Shown: positions 35,201 through 45,503 of the stretch, piece by piece | Numbering within the stretch: position 1 is the stretch's first letter | How the letters are laid out: each line of letters begins with the position of its first letter | Assembly (NCBI GenBank): GCA_030063045.1 | Contig: JAQSEB010000054.1 | Span: 310,001 to 374,000, forward strand | DNA length: 64,000 bases | Source of the DNA: Pratylenchus scribneri | Lineage: Eukaryota > Nematoda > Chromadorea > Rhabditida > Pratylenchidae | Reading direction: 5' to 3' | Program-made: the position numbers and the translations under genes | The notes under the pieces: generated by a model | What the model saw: the letters and a program-made list of their open reading frames with translations, nothing else | Database searches by the model: none | Told to the model about the DNA's origin: nothing

Positions 35201-35967
35201 TGCATAACCTTTTTTTGTGTTTCAATTAAATTATTCATTAATATTTTTTCGGTTTTTGTGGAAGGGTGCCAAAAGTAAATTCCAAAGGCTGCCTTAGGCA
35301 CTATAGTTTTGGCTTATTCAGAAAAGTTTCCCTAATATTTACTAATTGGATCTTCTTAACATGTAGGAGATAATTCAATACTGCCGCTGCCGATTCATAA
35401 GTTGAATCGGTTTTTGACCTTTAATCCTACGAGGCAATGAACAATTTGAGAAGGCGTATACCAATTGAAAGCCAAAAGTCCCCTCCTCTACAAAGTGGCC
35501 TTTTTTAAATTTTTTACAATCCAAACTTTAAAAAAGTTACATGTCTTTGAATGGAATAAACCCGAATTTGTTTGTTGGAGGAAAAGCCGCTTATTTTACA
35601 AATTATTTTAACATTTCAAAAACAAATTAGAATTGGCCACTTTTTAGAGGACATTTTGGGCTTTAAAATGGCATATCGCCTTCCTGAATTTGGTTACTTC
35701 CTTCTCGAGATATGGCCAAAAGAATAGGCACAGGTATTGAATCGGTGATACTCAATTGTCTTTTTTTTCACTTCTTAAGGCCCTAAATTCCCGGAGGCAA
35801 ATCATCCTTTCATAAAGGGGCCTAGCTCTTCTTTAGGATGTTAAAAAGATATATCCAAGTAATCCAAAAGTCCCTAATTAACCGTAAAATTACTCACCCG
35901 AATCATCGTCATTGCCTCCTCCTCCTGTAATGGCATTTGCTTGGCACAAATTGATTTTGGACGGCAT
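29262..35967 (-). CDS. prkl-1: Prickle-like protein: three LIM domains, CaaX C-terminus, PET domain mostly missing
   Basis: Thirteen exons (35967-35898, 35208-35156, 35096-35013, 33911-33721, 33077-33008, 32809-32696, 32648-32514, 31936-31883, 31833-31654, 31606-31532, 31485-31359, 30571-30238, 29496-29262) give 573 residues. Prickle is a cytoplasmic planar-cell-polarity protein that binds Van Gogh and Dishevelled. LIM1 runs from CHQCKCPI through WHPSCFVCVEC to FCAHH. LIM2 runs from CAECDQ through SGEECTQAEGRLWHFGHF and CANC to CLPCF. LIM3 runs from CQTC through WHHTAHCFCCSLC to CSSPSNC. The N-terminus keeps the Prickle-like DDDSG, but fewer than 50 residues then separate it from LIM1, where PET (about 100 aa) should be. 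The tail has acidic Ser clusters (MSSSSTDEEEEED, EEEESSSSSESEE) and ends CRIS, a farnesylation-type CaaX. Using the GT four codons before a stop at 31350 joins the tail exons in phase. Confidence 0.82.
29545..29852. repeat. R2 copy 3
   Basis: In intron 12 of the Prickle-like gene, next to copy 4. Confidence 0.8.
29892..30217. repeat. R2 copy 4
   Basis: Same intron as copy 3, only about 40 bp apart. Together they make up most of this 741-bp intron. Confidence 0.8.
30705..30790 (-). repeat. tRNA-like element A (probable SINE or pseudo-tRNA)
   Basis: The minus strand shows an A-box-like GGTTGAGTGGTAGAGC and a B-box GGGTTCGATTCTC at tRNA-like spacing. The acceptor ends do not pair convincingly. 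Located in intron 11 of the Prickle-like gene. Confidence 0.55.
30925..31010 (-). repeat. tRNA-like element B
   Basis: A-box-like GTGGTTGAATGGTAGAGG and B-box GGGTTCGAATCC on the minus strand, same family as element A, about 140 bp away in the same intron. Confidence 0.55.
32096..32405. repeat. R2 copy 5
   Basis: In intron 7 of the Prickle-like gene (577 bp). Confidence 0.8.
33165..33660. repeat. R1 repeat copy h
   Basis: About seven 47-bp units, the longest uninterrupted R1 array here. It fills most of intron 4 of the Prickle-like gene. Confidence 0.85.
33960..35000. repeat. R3 fold-back elements, three tandem copies
   Basis: Three successive copies of about 340 bp (near 33965, 34320 and 34680) make up almost all of intron 3 of the Prickle-like gene. 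Each has the mirrored AGACTTTTGGCTAT and AACTCATTAA motifs. Confidence 0.7.
35411..35732. repeat. R2 copy 6
   Basis: In intron 1 of the Prickle-like gene. Confidence 0.8.
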
Positions 35968-35992
35968 TTTTTGGAAATAATGCGAATGATGA

Positions 35993-35995
35993 CTG
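35993..35995 (-). promoter_or_regulatory. Candidate trans-splice acceptor of Prickle-like gene
   Basis: ATTTTCAG lies 25 nt before the ATG with no upstream exon evident. Confidence 0.35.
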
Positions 35996-36059
35996 AAAAT
36001 GAATAGGCCAATCTTCAAATAAAATGGAATTGTTTATGGCAGAATTGATTTGCGGGGGG

Positions 36060-37460
36060 TGGGCAATGAATGGCTGAATGAATGACCTTATGGGGCGAGG
36101 TCAACACCCATAAAAGGGTGGGGGGGGGGGGGGGGAAGAAGAAGGAAGAAAAGGCAAAACAAAAAGGGGAAAAGGGGAGCCGCCAAACGACGACGAGACG
36201 ACCCCTCGGGGGAGAAGGAGGAGGTCATTTTTGGCAGGGCGGTAAGAGGGGAAATGAATTTGTGCATTTTGTTGGGGGATTTGTGGGTGGGAGACAAATT
36301 GAGGCACAAAGGAGGGAGGGGGAATGAATTTTTGGTGCCTCCTTTGTTCTTGGGGGCGGCAGCCTCCTTCCCTTCCCCCAAGGGGCTCATCCATTTATTC
36401 ATTTTGGGGCCCCCCACACCACACAATTGTCGGCATTTTGAGGGAAATGGAGGGGAAGAAGTTTGGCGCTGCCTTCACTTTTGCCTTTTTTTTTGGTGAA
36501 TTGACAAATTGAAAAAATCGGAAGAATTGAAAAAATTGGAATTGGGTCAATTGAGACCTTGGCATTTTTTTTTTATTCTATTTATAAATTTGCAAGGACA
36601 AAATTAATTTTAATAAAAAAACAGACTTTCGTTTATCCAAAAAAAAAGATAATTTTATTTAAATTGGTTTAGAATTGATTGAACTATGGTCAAAAAATCA
36701 CCAAGGATTTTGCCAGCCTTCCCCCAAGGGGCTCATCCATTTATTCATTTTGGGACCCCGCACCACACAATTGTCGGCATTTTTAGGGAAAAGAGGGGGA
36801 GGTGAAAGAAGTTTGGCGCTGCCTTCACATTTTTGCCCTTCTTTTTGGAATGAATTGACAAATTGAAAAATTGGGGGAAGGGGAAGTGTGGAACTGCGAC
36901 CTTGGAATTTTTTTTCAATTCTAAATTTGCAAGGGTTGAAATGAATTTGATGTTTTTGATAAAAAATTAAAGAGCAGACTTTTGGCTATTCAATTAAATT
37001 AATTTTATTTAAAATGGTTCAAAACTGGTCGATTTATACTCAAAAAACTACCAAAGAATTTGCCAAATTCATGGTAAAAAGTCTCATCTGATTGTTTGAC
37101 CACATTCTATCAATTTTAAATCATTTTAAATTATATTAATATTTTAGGGTAGCCAAAAGTCTGCTCTTAAATTTGATAACAAAATTGCCAAAATTAGTTC
37201 AATTCTTGATGAGTTATGAGTTATGATCGTTCGCGCAAAGTTAAGGTGTAACTTCTTGCAGCACTGGCGGTCAATTGCCAAAAAATCCAGTGCAAACTGC
37301 AAATGCCCCAATCGCTTTTGGCAATTTGGGTGTGGGCTGCCTTTTTACATACATATGTTATTGCTTTTTTCCCCATTTTGGTGAATTGGCAAATTGTAAG
37401 GATTGTAGGAAAAAAAGAGGAATGGAGGAATTGCGACCTTGGCATTTTTCCCTATTCTAA
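36060..37460. repeat. Triplicated degenerate segment with interleaved R3
   Basis: The segment with GGGGCTCATCCATTTATTCATT (in part CTCATCCATTTATTC), ACAATTGTCGGCATTTT and TTTGGCGCTGCCTTCAC occurs at 36.36 and 36.72 kb. A third, partial relative lies at 37.37 kb. R3 arms separate them. No gene is supported. Confidence 0.5.
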
Positions 37461-38925
37461 ATTTGCATATCAAAAAATGTGGTGAAGACGAGGGAATTTT
37501 TGCAACAATAAAAAATGGCAGAGGAAAGGCTGAATATATTTATTTATTTGGAGGCAATGGGGAATGTGGATGTGGATTGGAACGAACAATGTGAATAAAT
37601 TAACAATAAGGTCAAGGCTTGGAGGCTGGTTTGGGCGCAAGGCGTTTGGGATGGTGAGGCTTTTATGTGATTGAAACATTTTTACAAAATTTTATGCCAA
37701 ATGAAAAGGATGAATGAAATCTATGGAATGATATAGAAAATAAATGGATTAACTTAAATTCAAAATTCACAAAATATGGTAAAAAAAAAACTAAAATAAA
37801 TTTTGAAAATTATCATCCGTATTCTCGAAAATATATATTTCTTCTTCAATTAATGAACCAGTTTATTTATGGAATAATAGCCAACATTTTGCTCTTCAAA
37901 ATGACACCAAATTTATTACAAACAATTAGTACTTTAAGAGTTATGTTGCGGCAAAATTGGCCGGATGCGCCAACGGGGATTACCCTACAACAAAAATTGT
38001 TGTTTTCCGTTTCCTTTCAATTGTTCATTGCATTTTAGATTAGTGGCTGAATCAATTGGGTTTTGGATTGTGGGCACATCTGCCATCCATCCTCCCATCC
38101 ATTCAACATTCAATTGTGGCCATATCCACTACCCCCAATTATTTTGATGTGTGCGCCAACTCAACCCCCCCCCCCCCCGCTTCCCTTTGAAACATCACAA
38201 ATCCAAGCAATAAAATAAAAGTCAAAAATGTTTTTTATTGGCTTACGAGGAAAATCCCATGTTGCTACATTGGAGGGAAAGGCGCCAATTTTGGTTCTCA
38301 AATCCAACCCAATTTAAACCCAAATTCCCCAGTCTCCCGCTGTGATTGTGGAATTAATTTGTGGTCGTCTCCCATTCCATTTCGAGGGTGATTTTTAATG
38401 GGGAGGCCAATATTCGCGCAAAAGAGCACAAAAATAGAAGTTTGGAAAGAAAAGTTGGAGGCAAAGATTGGATGGAAAATGGGACACAATGAGGGGACAA
38501 TGGTTGGAAGGCATCATCAAGGCAATCCCCACCCGCCGGTCCATCCGTCAAAATCGGCCCCGGCGGGGTTGAGGGAAATTCATCCATCCATTCAGCCAGC
38601 CGCTGGGCCATTCCAACACGCAGCTGGCACAGAATAAATGGATGGAATGGACGATGGATGGACTCTGCTTGGGGGGAATGGGTCGATTGGAAGGAAAATT
38701 GGAGGAGGGGACACATTTGATGGACCCAATTGAATATTTTGGATGGAATAATATGAAATTGATATGAAATATATGCCCAATGAATCGACTAAAGTGGCTG
38801 CTTTGTTGTTGCAATGTTTTGAGGTCATTTGGCTTATTAATTGTTTTAATTGTTTAATCACATCACATATAAATGGATAGAATAAAAATTTTTTTGGAAT
38901 CCAGCTTTAATTCAACCTTTCTTAC
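37461..38925. other. Intergenic, upstream of Prickle-like gene
   Basis: Contains a C-homopolymer run at 38167. Open frames on both strands show no conserved motif or splice structure. Confidence 0.4.
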
Positions 38926-38927
38926 GG

Positions 38928-39735
38928 AAAGTTTTAATTCCGCCTCTTCCCGAAAGAGTTTTATTTATTTTTGTTCTGGTTGTTCCGGAAAGTTTATTTT
39001 TTTTTGTTCCGGTTGTTCCGGAAAGTTTATTTTTTTGTTCCGATTGTTCCGGAAAGTTTATTTTTTGTTCAGGTTGATCCGGAAAGTTTATTTTTCTGTT
39101 CCGGTTGTTCCGGAAAGTTTATTTTGTTCCGGTTGTTCCGGAAAGTTTATTTTTTGTTCAGGTTGATCCGGAAAGTTTATATTTTTTGTTCCGGTTGTTC
39201 TGGAAAGTTTATTTTTTATTCCGGTTGTTCCGGAAAGTTTATTTTTTATTCCGCCTGTTTTCCGGAAAGTTTTATTTTAATTTCGCCTGTTTTCCTGAAA
39301 GTTTTATTTTAATTCCGCCTGTTTTCCGGAAAGTTTTATTTTAATTCCGCCTGTTTTCCGGAAAGTTTTATTTTAATTCCGCCTGTTTTCCGGAAAGTTT
39401 TATTTTAATTCCGCCTGTTTTCCGGAAAGTTTTATTTTTTTTCCGGTTGTTCCGGAAAGTTTTATTTTTTGTTCCGGTTGTTCCGGAAAGTTTTATTTTT
39501 TGTTCCGGTTGTTCCAGAAAGTTTATTTTTTATTCCGGTTGTTCCGGAAAGTTTTATTTTTCGTTCCGGTTGTTCCGGAAAGTTTATTTTTTGTTCCGGT
39601 TTTTCCGGTAAGTTTTATTTTATTCCGGTTATTCCGGAAAGTTTATTTTTTATTTCGGTTGATCCGGAAAGTTTTAATTCAAATTTTATTTTTATTCAGT
39701 TTGTTTTCCGAAAAATTGTAATTCCGCCTGTTTTA
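38928..39735. repeat. Minisatellite TTCCGGAAAGTTTAT, locus 3
   Basis: About 26 units of 28-32 bp. Two unit types alternate in blocks: GTTCCGGTTGTTCCGGAAAG and ATTCCGCCTGTTTTCCGGAA. The same two types occur at locus 4 in inverse orientation. Confidence 0.92.
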
Positions 39736-40819
39736 AAGAAATAATAATTCAAAACATTGTCACCCATCAATGGGGGCCTTATATTCCTTATTCATTCATC
39801 TTTTTGGGTGGAATACGAGGAGGCCGATGAATTATCGACTTGCCGGGAGGAATGGAAATGGATCGAATGTGACCTTTTTTGCTAGGGCATTAATAAATCA
39901 AAAAATGTATAGGATGGCCTTTTTACGATCAAACAAAAAATTGGACATTGACCATTTTTGGATATGGGGAGACGGGAGACGAATTTTGTGTTGGGTTATG
40001 GGTTGGCCAATTGCGCAATTCCCGGGGGTTCCATTGTCAGGGATGGGGAATAAAATTGGGTGGGATGGACACATTTTGCTGGGTGGACAATGTTATTTGA
40101 GAGGGGAAAGATTGAAAATGGAGATAAAAATTTGGGGGAATGGTGTTGGGGCATTAATTTGAATGTCATTCATTTTTGATTGGTTTTATGTGTGTTTTAG
40201 TTGGCCAATTTGCCACAATCTGTCACATTTTAAAATGTGTCATTTTTATTTTGCAATTTATTTTTTTCTCAACTTTTCATTCATTTTAACTATTATTATT
40301 GACACTTTTCTGTTTTCCCTGGAAGGGGAAATGTAGAATAATTTTCTGACCTTTTTTTTCAACCCATACCAAGATCAATCCAATAAATGGTTCGGTTCGG
40401 ATCGGATTAAAAGCTGGGTAATATTGTGGCACTCAATAAAAAGGAAAGGGGAATGAGAAAGCTCTTCTAAAATTTACACTCAAGGCCCATTTCCTCATCA
40501 GTGACTGATGATTATATTACCGTATTTTTAATCGAGTGGAGGTTGAAATTGCCCTAAAGGCATCCGCCAGTCCTTTCTTATTAGTAAAGCAATGAATGTG
40601 TTCGTCATACAAATGTTTTTTGGAAGTAATAACTAATTAATAAATGAACCGATTTTGATGATATTGGCACTCATATAAAATATTTAAATTTATGATGAGG
40701 AAAAAACAAGAAATGAAGAACAAATGCCTCCGCCTCTTCAAGTGTGCCAAATTTATATTTATTTTGCAATATTTTCTTTTCAACTTTTCATTGTTCAATT
40801 TCATCATTTATTATTATAT
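39736..40819. other. Intergenic 3' of desaturase
   Basis: A 130-codon plus-strand open frame at 39770-40162 is rich in Gly/Trp with no motif and no splice context. I do not call it a gene. Confidence 0.4.
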
Positions 40820-43800
40820 TCATCGGCACTTTTCCCTGTTGATGTTGTTGTTCATTTGCATTTGTTGCAATTGTTTGGCCATTTGTCGGGCAATGTTCTC
40901 TTTTGGCATCGTTTTTCGATCATAAACTTGGCCAAACAGTGCGAAAAAGTCGATGAATGCCTGAAGATTTGGGGATGGGAGAATGATTAGAGGATTAGCA
41001 TTAATTTTTGGCCTATAACTCAATGAGGCAATTGCCAATTTGGGAAGGCGATATACCATTGGAAAGCCAAAAGTGTCCTCTACAATTTGGTCATTTAAAA
41101 TTTTGTAAAATTTAAGCTTTAAAAAAGTTACATGTCTTTGAATGGAATAAACACGAATATTTGTTTGTTGGAAGAAAAGCCGCTTATTTTGCAAATTATT
41201 TTAACATTTCAAAAACAAATTAAAATTGGCCACTTTTTAGAGGACATTTAGGGCTTTCAAATGGCATATCCCCTTCCTGAATTGGTTGCTTCCTTGTCGA
41301 GATATGGTCAAAAAATATCCAAGATAATCAAAAGGGCACTTGCCTTTGTCATATTGAATGGGGTCAACATTTCGGATGTTCGATAATCTTGCGGGAATGT
41401 GTGATGATAGTTATGGCCTCCTTCTCCAATTGCAAGCAATGTGGTCCAAACTGATTCAGTTGGACTGATCGACACATCGTAGGGGCGATAGCCGAAACTG
41501 TTTGGGTGAATGGATGGATGATATTTCGAGTAGAAATTTTGAATATATTTTGATAGATTTAGCCTAAAAGAATTGGCAAAGGACAAACCGAATAGAAACC
41601 TATTATAGACTATTTGGAGTGAGACCTTATAATGGTTTAAGCATTGATAAATTTTTATTAAATTTTATTGTTTAATTATTGAATGAAATCTAATCAATTA
41701 TTAGAAAATAAATGGATTAAAATTCTCTAAATTTGGGCTAAAGAAGTTGAAGAAATTGTGAAAAATGATTAACCATATTCTTGAAGCCTTAATCTCTCTA
41801 CAAAGGTTATGCCAATCTTTTTATGAAATATTCCATTTATTAGCCAAAATATTGCTCTTTAAAATGATATCAGAGTAATCGGAAATGGTTTTTTGCATAA
41901 ATTGCTTCTATTTTAAACTAATAGTGGGCAAAAAATCTAATATTATAAAATTTTTTAGTGGCCAGTTCGCCATCAGAGGCAATAATAATTCCCCTGGGAT
42001 TAATCAGAAATACTCAAAATAATTGAGGACCCGAAAATGCCCCCCCCCCCCCCTCAAATAAATTTGTATATATGAAAAACGAACACATGTGCCACACTAT
42101 TGATTAGCCAAGTGGCATGCAATGTGAAGCAATATCGAAAAAGGGCGGCCGAACAGAAAGCGACCCATCCATTTTCGGCCCAGAAGAATGTGGGCACGGC
42201 AGTGGGCAGCAGAAAACAGAAAAGGAAAACCAAAGGCAAATAAAATCTACAAAGGAAAATGTTCGAGAGATTAAGAAGTTTTTGGCTACCTGCGTTGGAA
42301 TCGCAACAATGGATCGGCGAACAGATCCGAGAGATCAAGGCCGGCACCACGGGTTTTGACCTGTCAATGAATGAATAAAGAAAAAGATTATATGGAAGGA
42401 TTTATGGGAGGATAGTCGACAATAAATTACCTACATGGGCTTTTGGCCATATTTCATAGAGGCTAAAGCCAATTCACGTAGGCGATATACCAATGGAAAG
42501 CCAAAAGTGTCCTTCACAAAGTGGCCTTTTTAAATTTTATAAAATGCTACATTAAAAAAGTTACATGTCTTTGAGTAGATAAACTCGAATTTGTTTGTTG
42601 GAGGAAAATCCGCTTATTTTACAAATTATTTTAACTTTTTAAAAACAAATTAGAATTGGCCACTTTTTAAAGGACATTTAGAGCTTTCAAATGGCATAAC
42701 GACTTTCTGAATTGGTTGCTTCCTTCGCGAGATATGGCCAGAAGAATGACCAAGGTTCTCAATTTACGATTTTCGGAATGGGTAGGAGAATTTGTTTACC
42801 TGCGGATGTTTTCGAACAAGCAGCCAGCCCATGTGGGAGAAGAAGAAGCCACGATTCACATTGTGCGGATCCGCATCCGTGTCCGTCCATTTGTGATGGC
42901 AACGATGATCCCTGGACCATTCAATGATATCTAAAATGAATTGAAAGTGAATTTATTGGAGTAAAATTGGAGGATAAATTCATGGATATTATTTAATTTA
43001 GCGAAAAGATTCGGTTCAAATTTATCCTAAACCCATAAACCTTATATCCAATTGATGTCGTCAAAAAGTATTATTTGATTATATTTTGGCTTAGGTTTAA
43101 CCAGAGGTCGCAGATGTACTTTTTTAAAAGATTTGTACTTTTTTTGAGGGGTCAAATCTTTGAAAATAAAAATGTACTTTTTTAAAAGATTTGTACTTTT
43201 TTTTTTGACTTTGCTGTACTTTTTGTACTTTTTTTTTCAGAAAATCATGAAAAAATCGTAAAATTTTTCGCTGCGCGGCTATTTTTAGCTTAAATTTTTC
43301 GCTGCGCGGCTATTTTTAGCTTAAATTTTTCGCTGCGCGGCTATTTTTAGCTTAAATTTTTCGCTGCGCGGCTATTTTTAGCTTAAATTTTTCGCTGCGC
43401 GGCTATTTTTAGCTTAAATTTTTCGCTGCGCGGCTATTTTTAGCTTAAATTTTTCGCTGTGCGGCCATTTTGGCTTAAATTTTTTGCCTGCGGCGCGAAG
43501 AATTGTAAAAATTTCTTCCCAAAAAACATATTTAAAAATTTTTATTCAATTTATATTGGCTTAAAATGAAAATCTTTTTTTTTGATACCAAAATCTTTTT
43601 TTTCAAGGCTAATGTACTTTTTTCTGAAAAAAAAATCTGCGACCTCTGGGTTTAACCAATTTAAACTTAGTTTTAAACTAAAGAACCAAAATGGGTTTAA
43701 ACCGTTTAAAACCCTTTAATTGTTGACCAAACCAAAATGTGGTTTAAACCGTTTTAAACCCTTTAATTCAGGGCTCCCATTCGTCCTTATTTTATAAGAA

Positions 43801-45503
43801 AAGTCCTTACAAATTGACCCCCGTCCTTAGAAAAGTGAAAATGTCCTTACGTCCTTAAATGTCCTTACAAATCCAGAATTGTCCTTATTGCCCTTATATT
43901 GTCCTTATAAATGAAAATTTTGATTAAAATTTTCCCTTATCGGGCCATTTTTGATTAAAATTTTCCCCTACCGGGCCATTTTTGGTTAAAATTTTCCCCT
44001 ACCGGGCCATTTTTGGTTAAAATTTTCCCCTACCGGGCCATTTTTGATTAAAATTTTCCCCTATCTGGCCATTTTTGGTTAAAATTTTCCCCTACCGGGC
44101 CATTTTTGGTTAAAATTTTCCCCTACCGGGCCATTTTTGGTTAAAATTTTCCCCTACCGGGCCATTTTTGGTTAAAATTTTCCCCTACCGGGCCATTTTT
44201 GGTTAAAAATTTTCCCCTACCGGGCCATATTTGGTTATAATTTTTCCTGATGAAGGAATAATTCATTCAGAATGGAAAAAATTACTAAAAGGATAAAATG
44301 AATTTTTTTTTAAAAATAAAAAATTTTACATGTCCTTATATTTTAAAATTTTTGCCCCTTATGTCCTTATAAAACGGAAATTTTGTCCTTATAAATCCAC
44401 TTGACTCGATGGGAGCCCTGCTTTAATTGTTGACTAAACCATAACCAAATTATATACCATTCAATGCGTTTTGACCAGCTCTATCCTATTATGGGTATAT
44501 TTGGTTTGAGAATGTGGGACAAACCCTTAAACCACTATAATTAATGTTCGCCTTTTTTCACTAAATTAAATATGTTTCCCCTTTTCATTTACGGACCATT
44601 TTGGAAGGCAATACAATTCAGGGCGACCAACAATGCGCGCAAAGGGAATCGGGCTTTGTAGGACTGAAAATTTAGAAAATTAATAAATTTTGTAGAATTT
44701 CCGTCCGACTGACCCGATGGGCCCAGAGGCGATGTGCTCCAGCGGTGATGCCCATGCCACCAGCCACCCACAAGAAAATGCACCAGCCAAAAGTTTGCCT
44801 GTAAAGCCACAAAATCAATTACGAATTACGACCCAAATTTTCCCATTTTCGTACCATTTGGCTATGAACAAAAGTTGCCATAGGCCAACGAAGGCGCCGG
44901 TATGCAAAACGACGAAGAGGGCCACATTGCGCCAGACAATTGACGCTTTGAAGTTTTCCTTAAGGGAATTTAAGGGAAAATTAATGTGGAATGGCATGTG
45001 AGAGGATAATTGAGTAGTAATTGCATCGATTATTGGTCTATAACTTAACGAGGCAATAACCAATTTGGAAAGGCGATATAAGTCCTCTACAATTTGACCA
45101 TTTTAAATTTAAATTCTATAAAATTCCTCCTATAAAAAAGTTACATGTCTTTGATTGCAATAAACCCTATTTGTTTGAGGAAAAGCCGCCTATTTTACAA
45201 AATGTTTAGCATTTCTAAAACAATTAGAATTGGCCACTTTTTAGAGGACATTTAGGGCTTTCAAATGGCATATCGCCTTCCTGAATTGATTGCTTCCTTC
45301 AAGAGATATGACAAAAAGAATGGCACAGGTATTCATCAAACGGAGGTATTCAATGTTCTCTTTATTAGGCTAAATAAACACACCTTCTTTGCGGCCTCCT
45401 TAATTTTCAACGATTCATTCAAATCGGCTGCCAAAAATTGTTGTTCATGCAATGTGGATGCGGGTGGCATTGTTTTTGTGGTTGTTGTAATTGTGGTGGA
45501 CAT
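40820..45503 (-). CDS. SCD: Delta-9 (stearoyl-CoA) fatty-acid desaturase
   Basis: Nine exons (45503-45384, 44958-44855, 44798-44714, 44663-44597, 42930-42800, 42360-42290, 42246-42085, 41497-41344, 40960-40820) give 344 residues, close to C. elegans FAT-5/6/7. It is an ER-membrane di-iron enzyme that introduces the 9,10 double bond into palmitoyl- or stearoyl-CoA. All three histidine boxes are present: HRLWAH in exon 3, HRCHH in exon 5 and HNYHH (EGGHNYHHTFPQDYR) in exon 8. WTDTDADPHN, NRGFFFSHMGWL and GQVYDRKT are diagnostic. Hydrophobic segments lie in exons 2, 3 and 7. Intron 8 uses a GC donor (AAG|GCAAGT). Introns carry R1, R2 and two hAT-like insertions. Start chosen at the first ATG after an acceptor (TTCCACAG) at 45514. 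Confidence 0.96.
41006..41315. repeat. R2 copy 7
   Basis: Fills about 80% of the 383-bp GC-AG intron 8 of the desaturase gene. Confidence 0.8.
41600..42060. other. Intron 7 of desaturase, unique AT-rich part
   Basis: No exon seen. A C-homopolymer run lies at 42041-42054. Confidence 0.4.
42439..42748. repeat. R2 copy 8
   Basis: Fills about 70% of intron 5 of the desaturase gene. Confidence 0.8.
43102..43648. mobile_element. hAT-like MITE 2 with 8-bp target-site duplication
   Basis: Perfect inverted ends CAGAGGTCGCAGAT, flanked by GGTTTAAC at 43094-43101 and 43649-43656. Inside, about seven 31-bp units contain TTTTTCGCTGCGCGGC, the same core as in MITE 1. Confidence 0.92.
43769..44420. mobile_element. 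hAT-like MITE 3 with 8-bp target-site duplication
   Basis: Inverted ends CAGGGCTCCCAT, flanked by CTTTAATT at 43761-43768 and 44421-44428. Inside, about ten 31-bp units contain TTTTCCCCTACCGGGCCATT. Confidence 0.92.
45033..45322. repeat. R2 copy 9
   Basis: In intron 1 of the desaturase gene, about 70% of it. Confidence 0.78.

Larger units (their letters stand above)
43015..44545. repeat. R1 repeat copy i, disrupted by two hAT-like insertions
   Basis: The R1 start (TTTATCCTAAACCCATAAACC) and end (ACAAACCCTTAAACCACT) are intact. The body is interrupted at 43102-43648 and 43769-44420. It lies in intron 4 of the desaturase gene. Confidence 0.85.

Noticed and set aside
36082..36512. Overlapping frames of 80-112 codons on both strands
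   Set aside because: GC-rich homopolymer region partly duplicated at 36.7 kb; no coding signature.
39770..40162. Plus-strand 130-codon frame between minisatellite and desaturase
   Set aside because: G-rich composition, no motif, no splice partners; likely chance.
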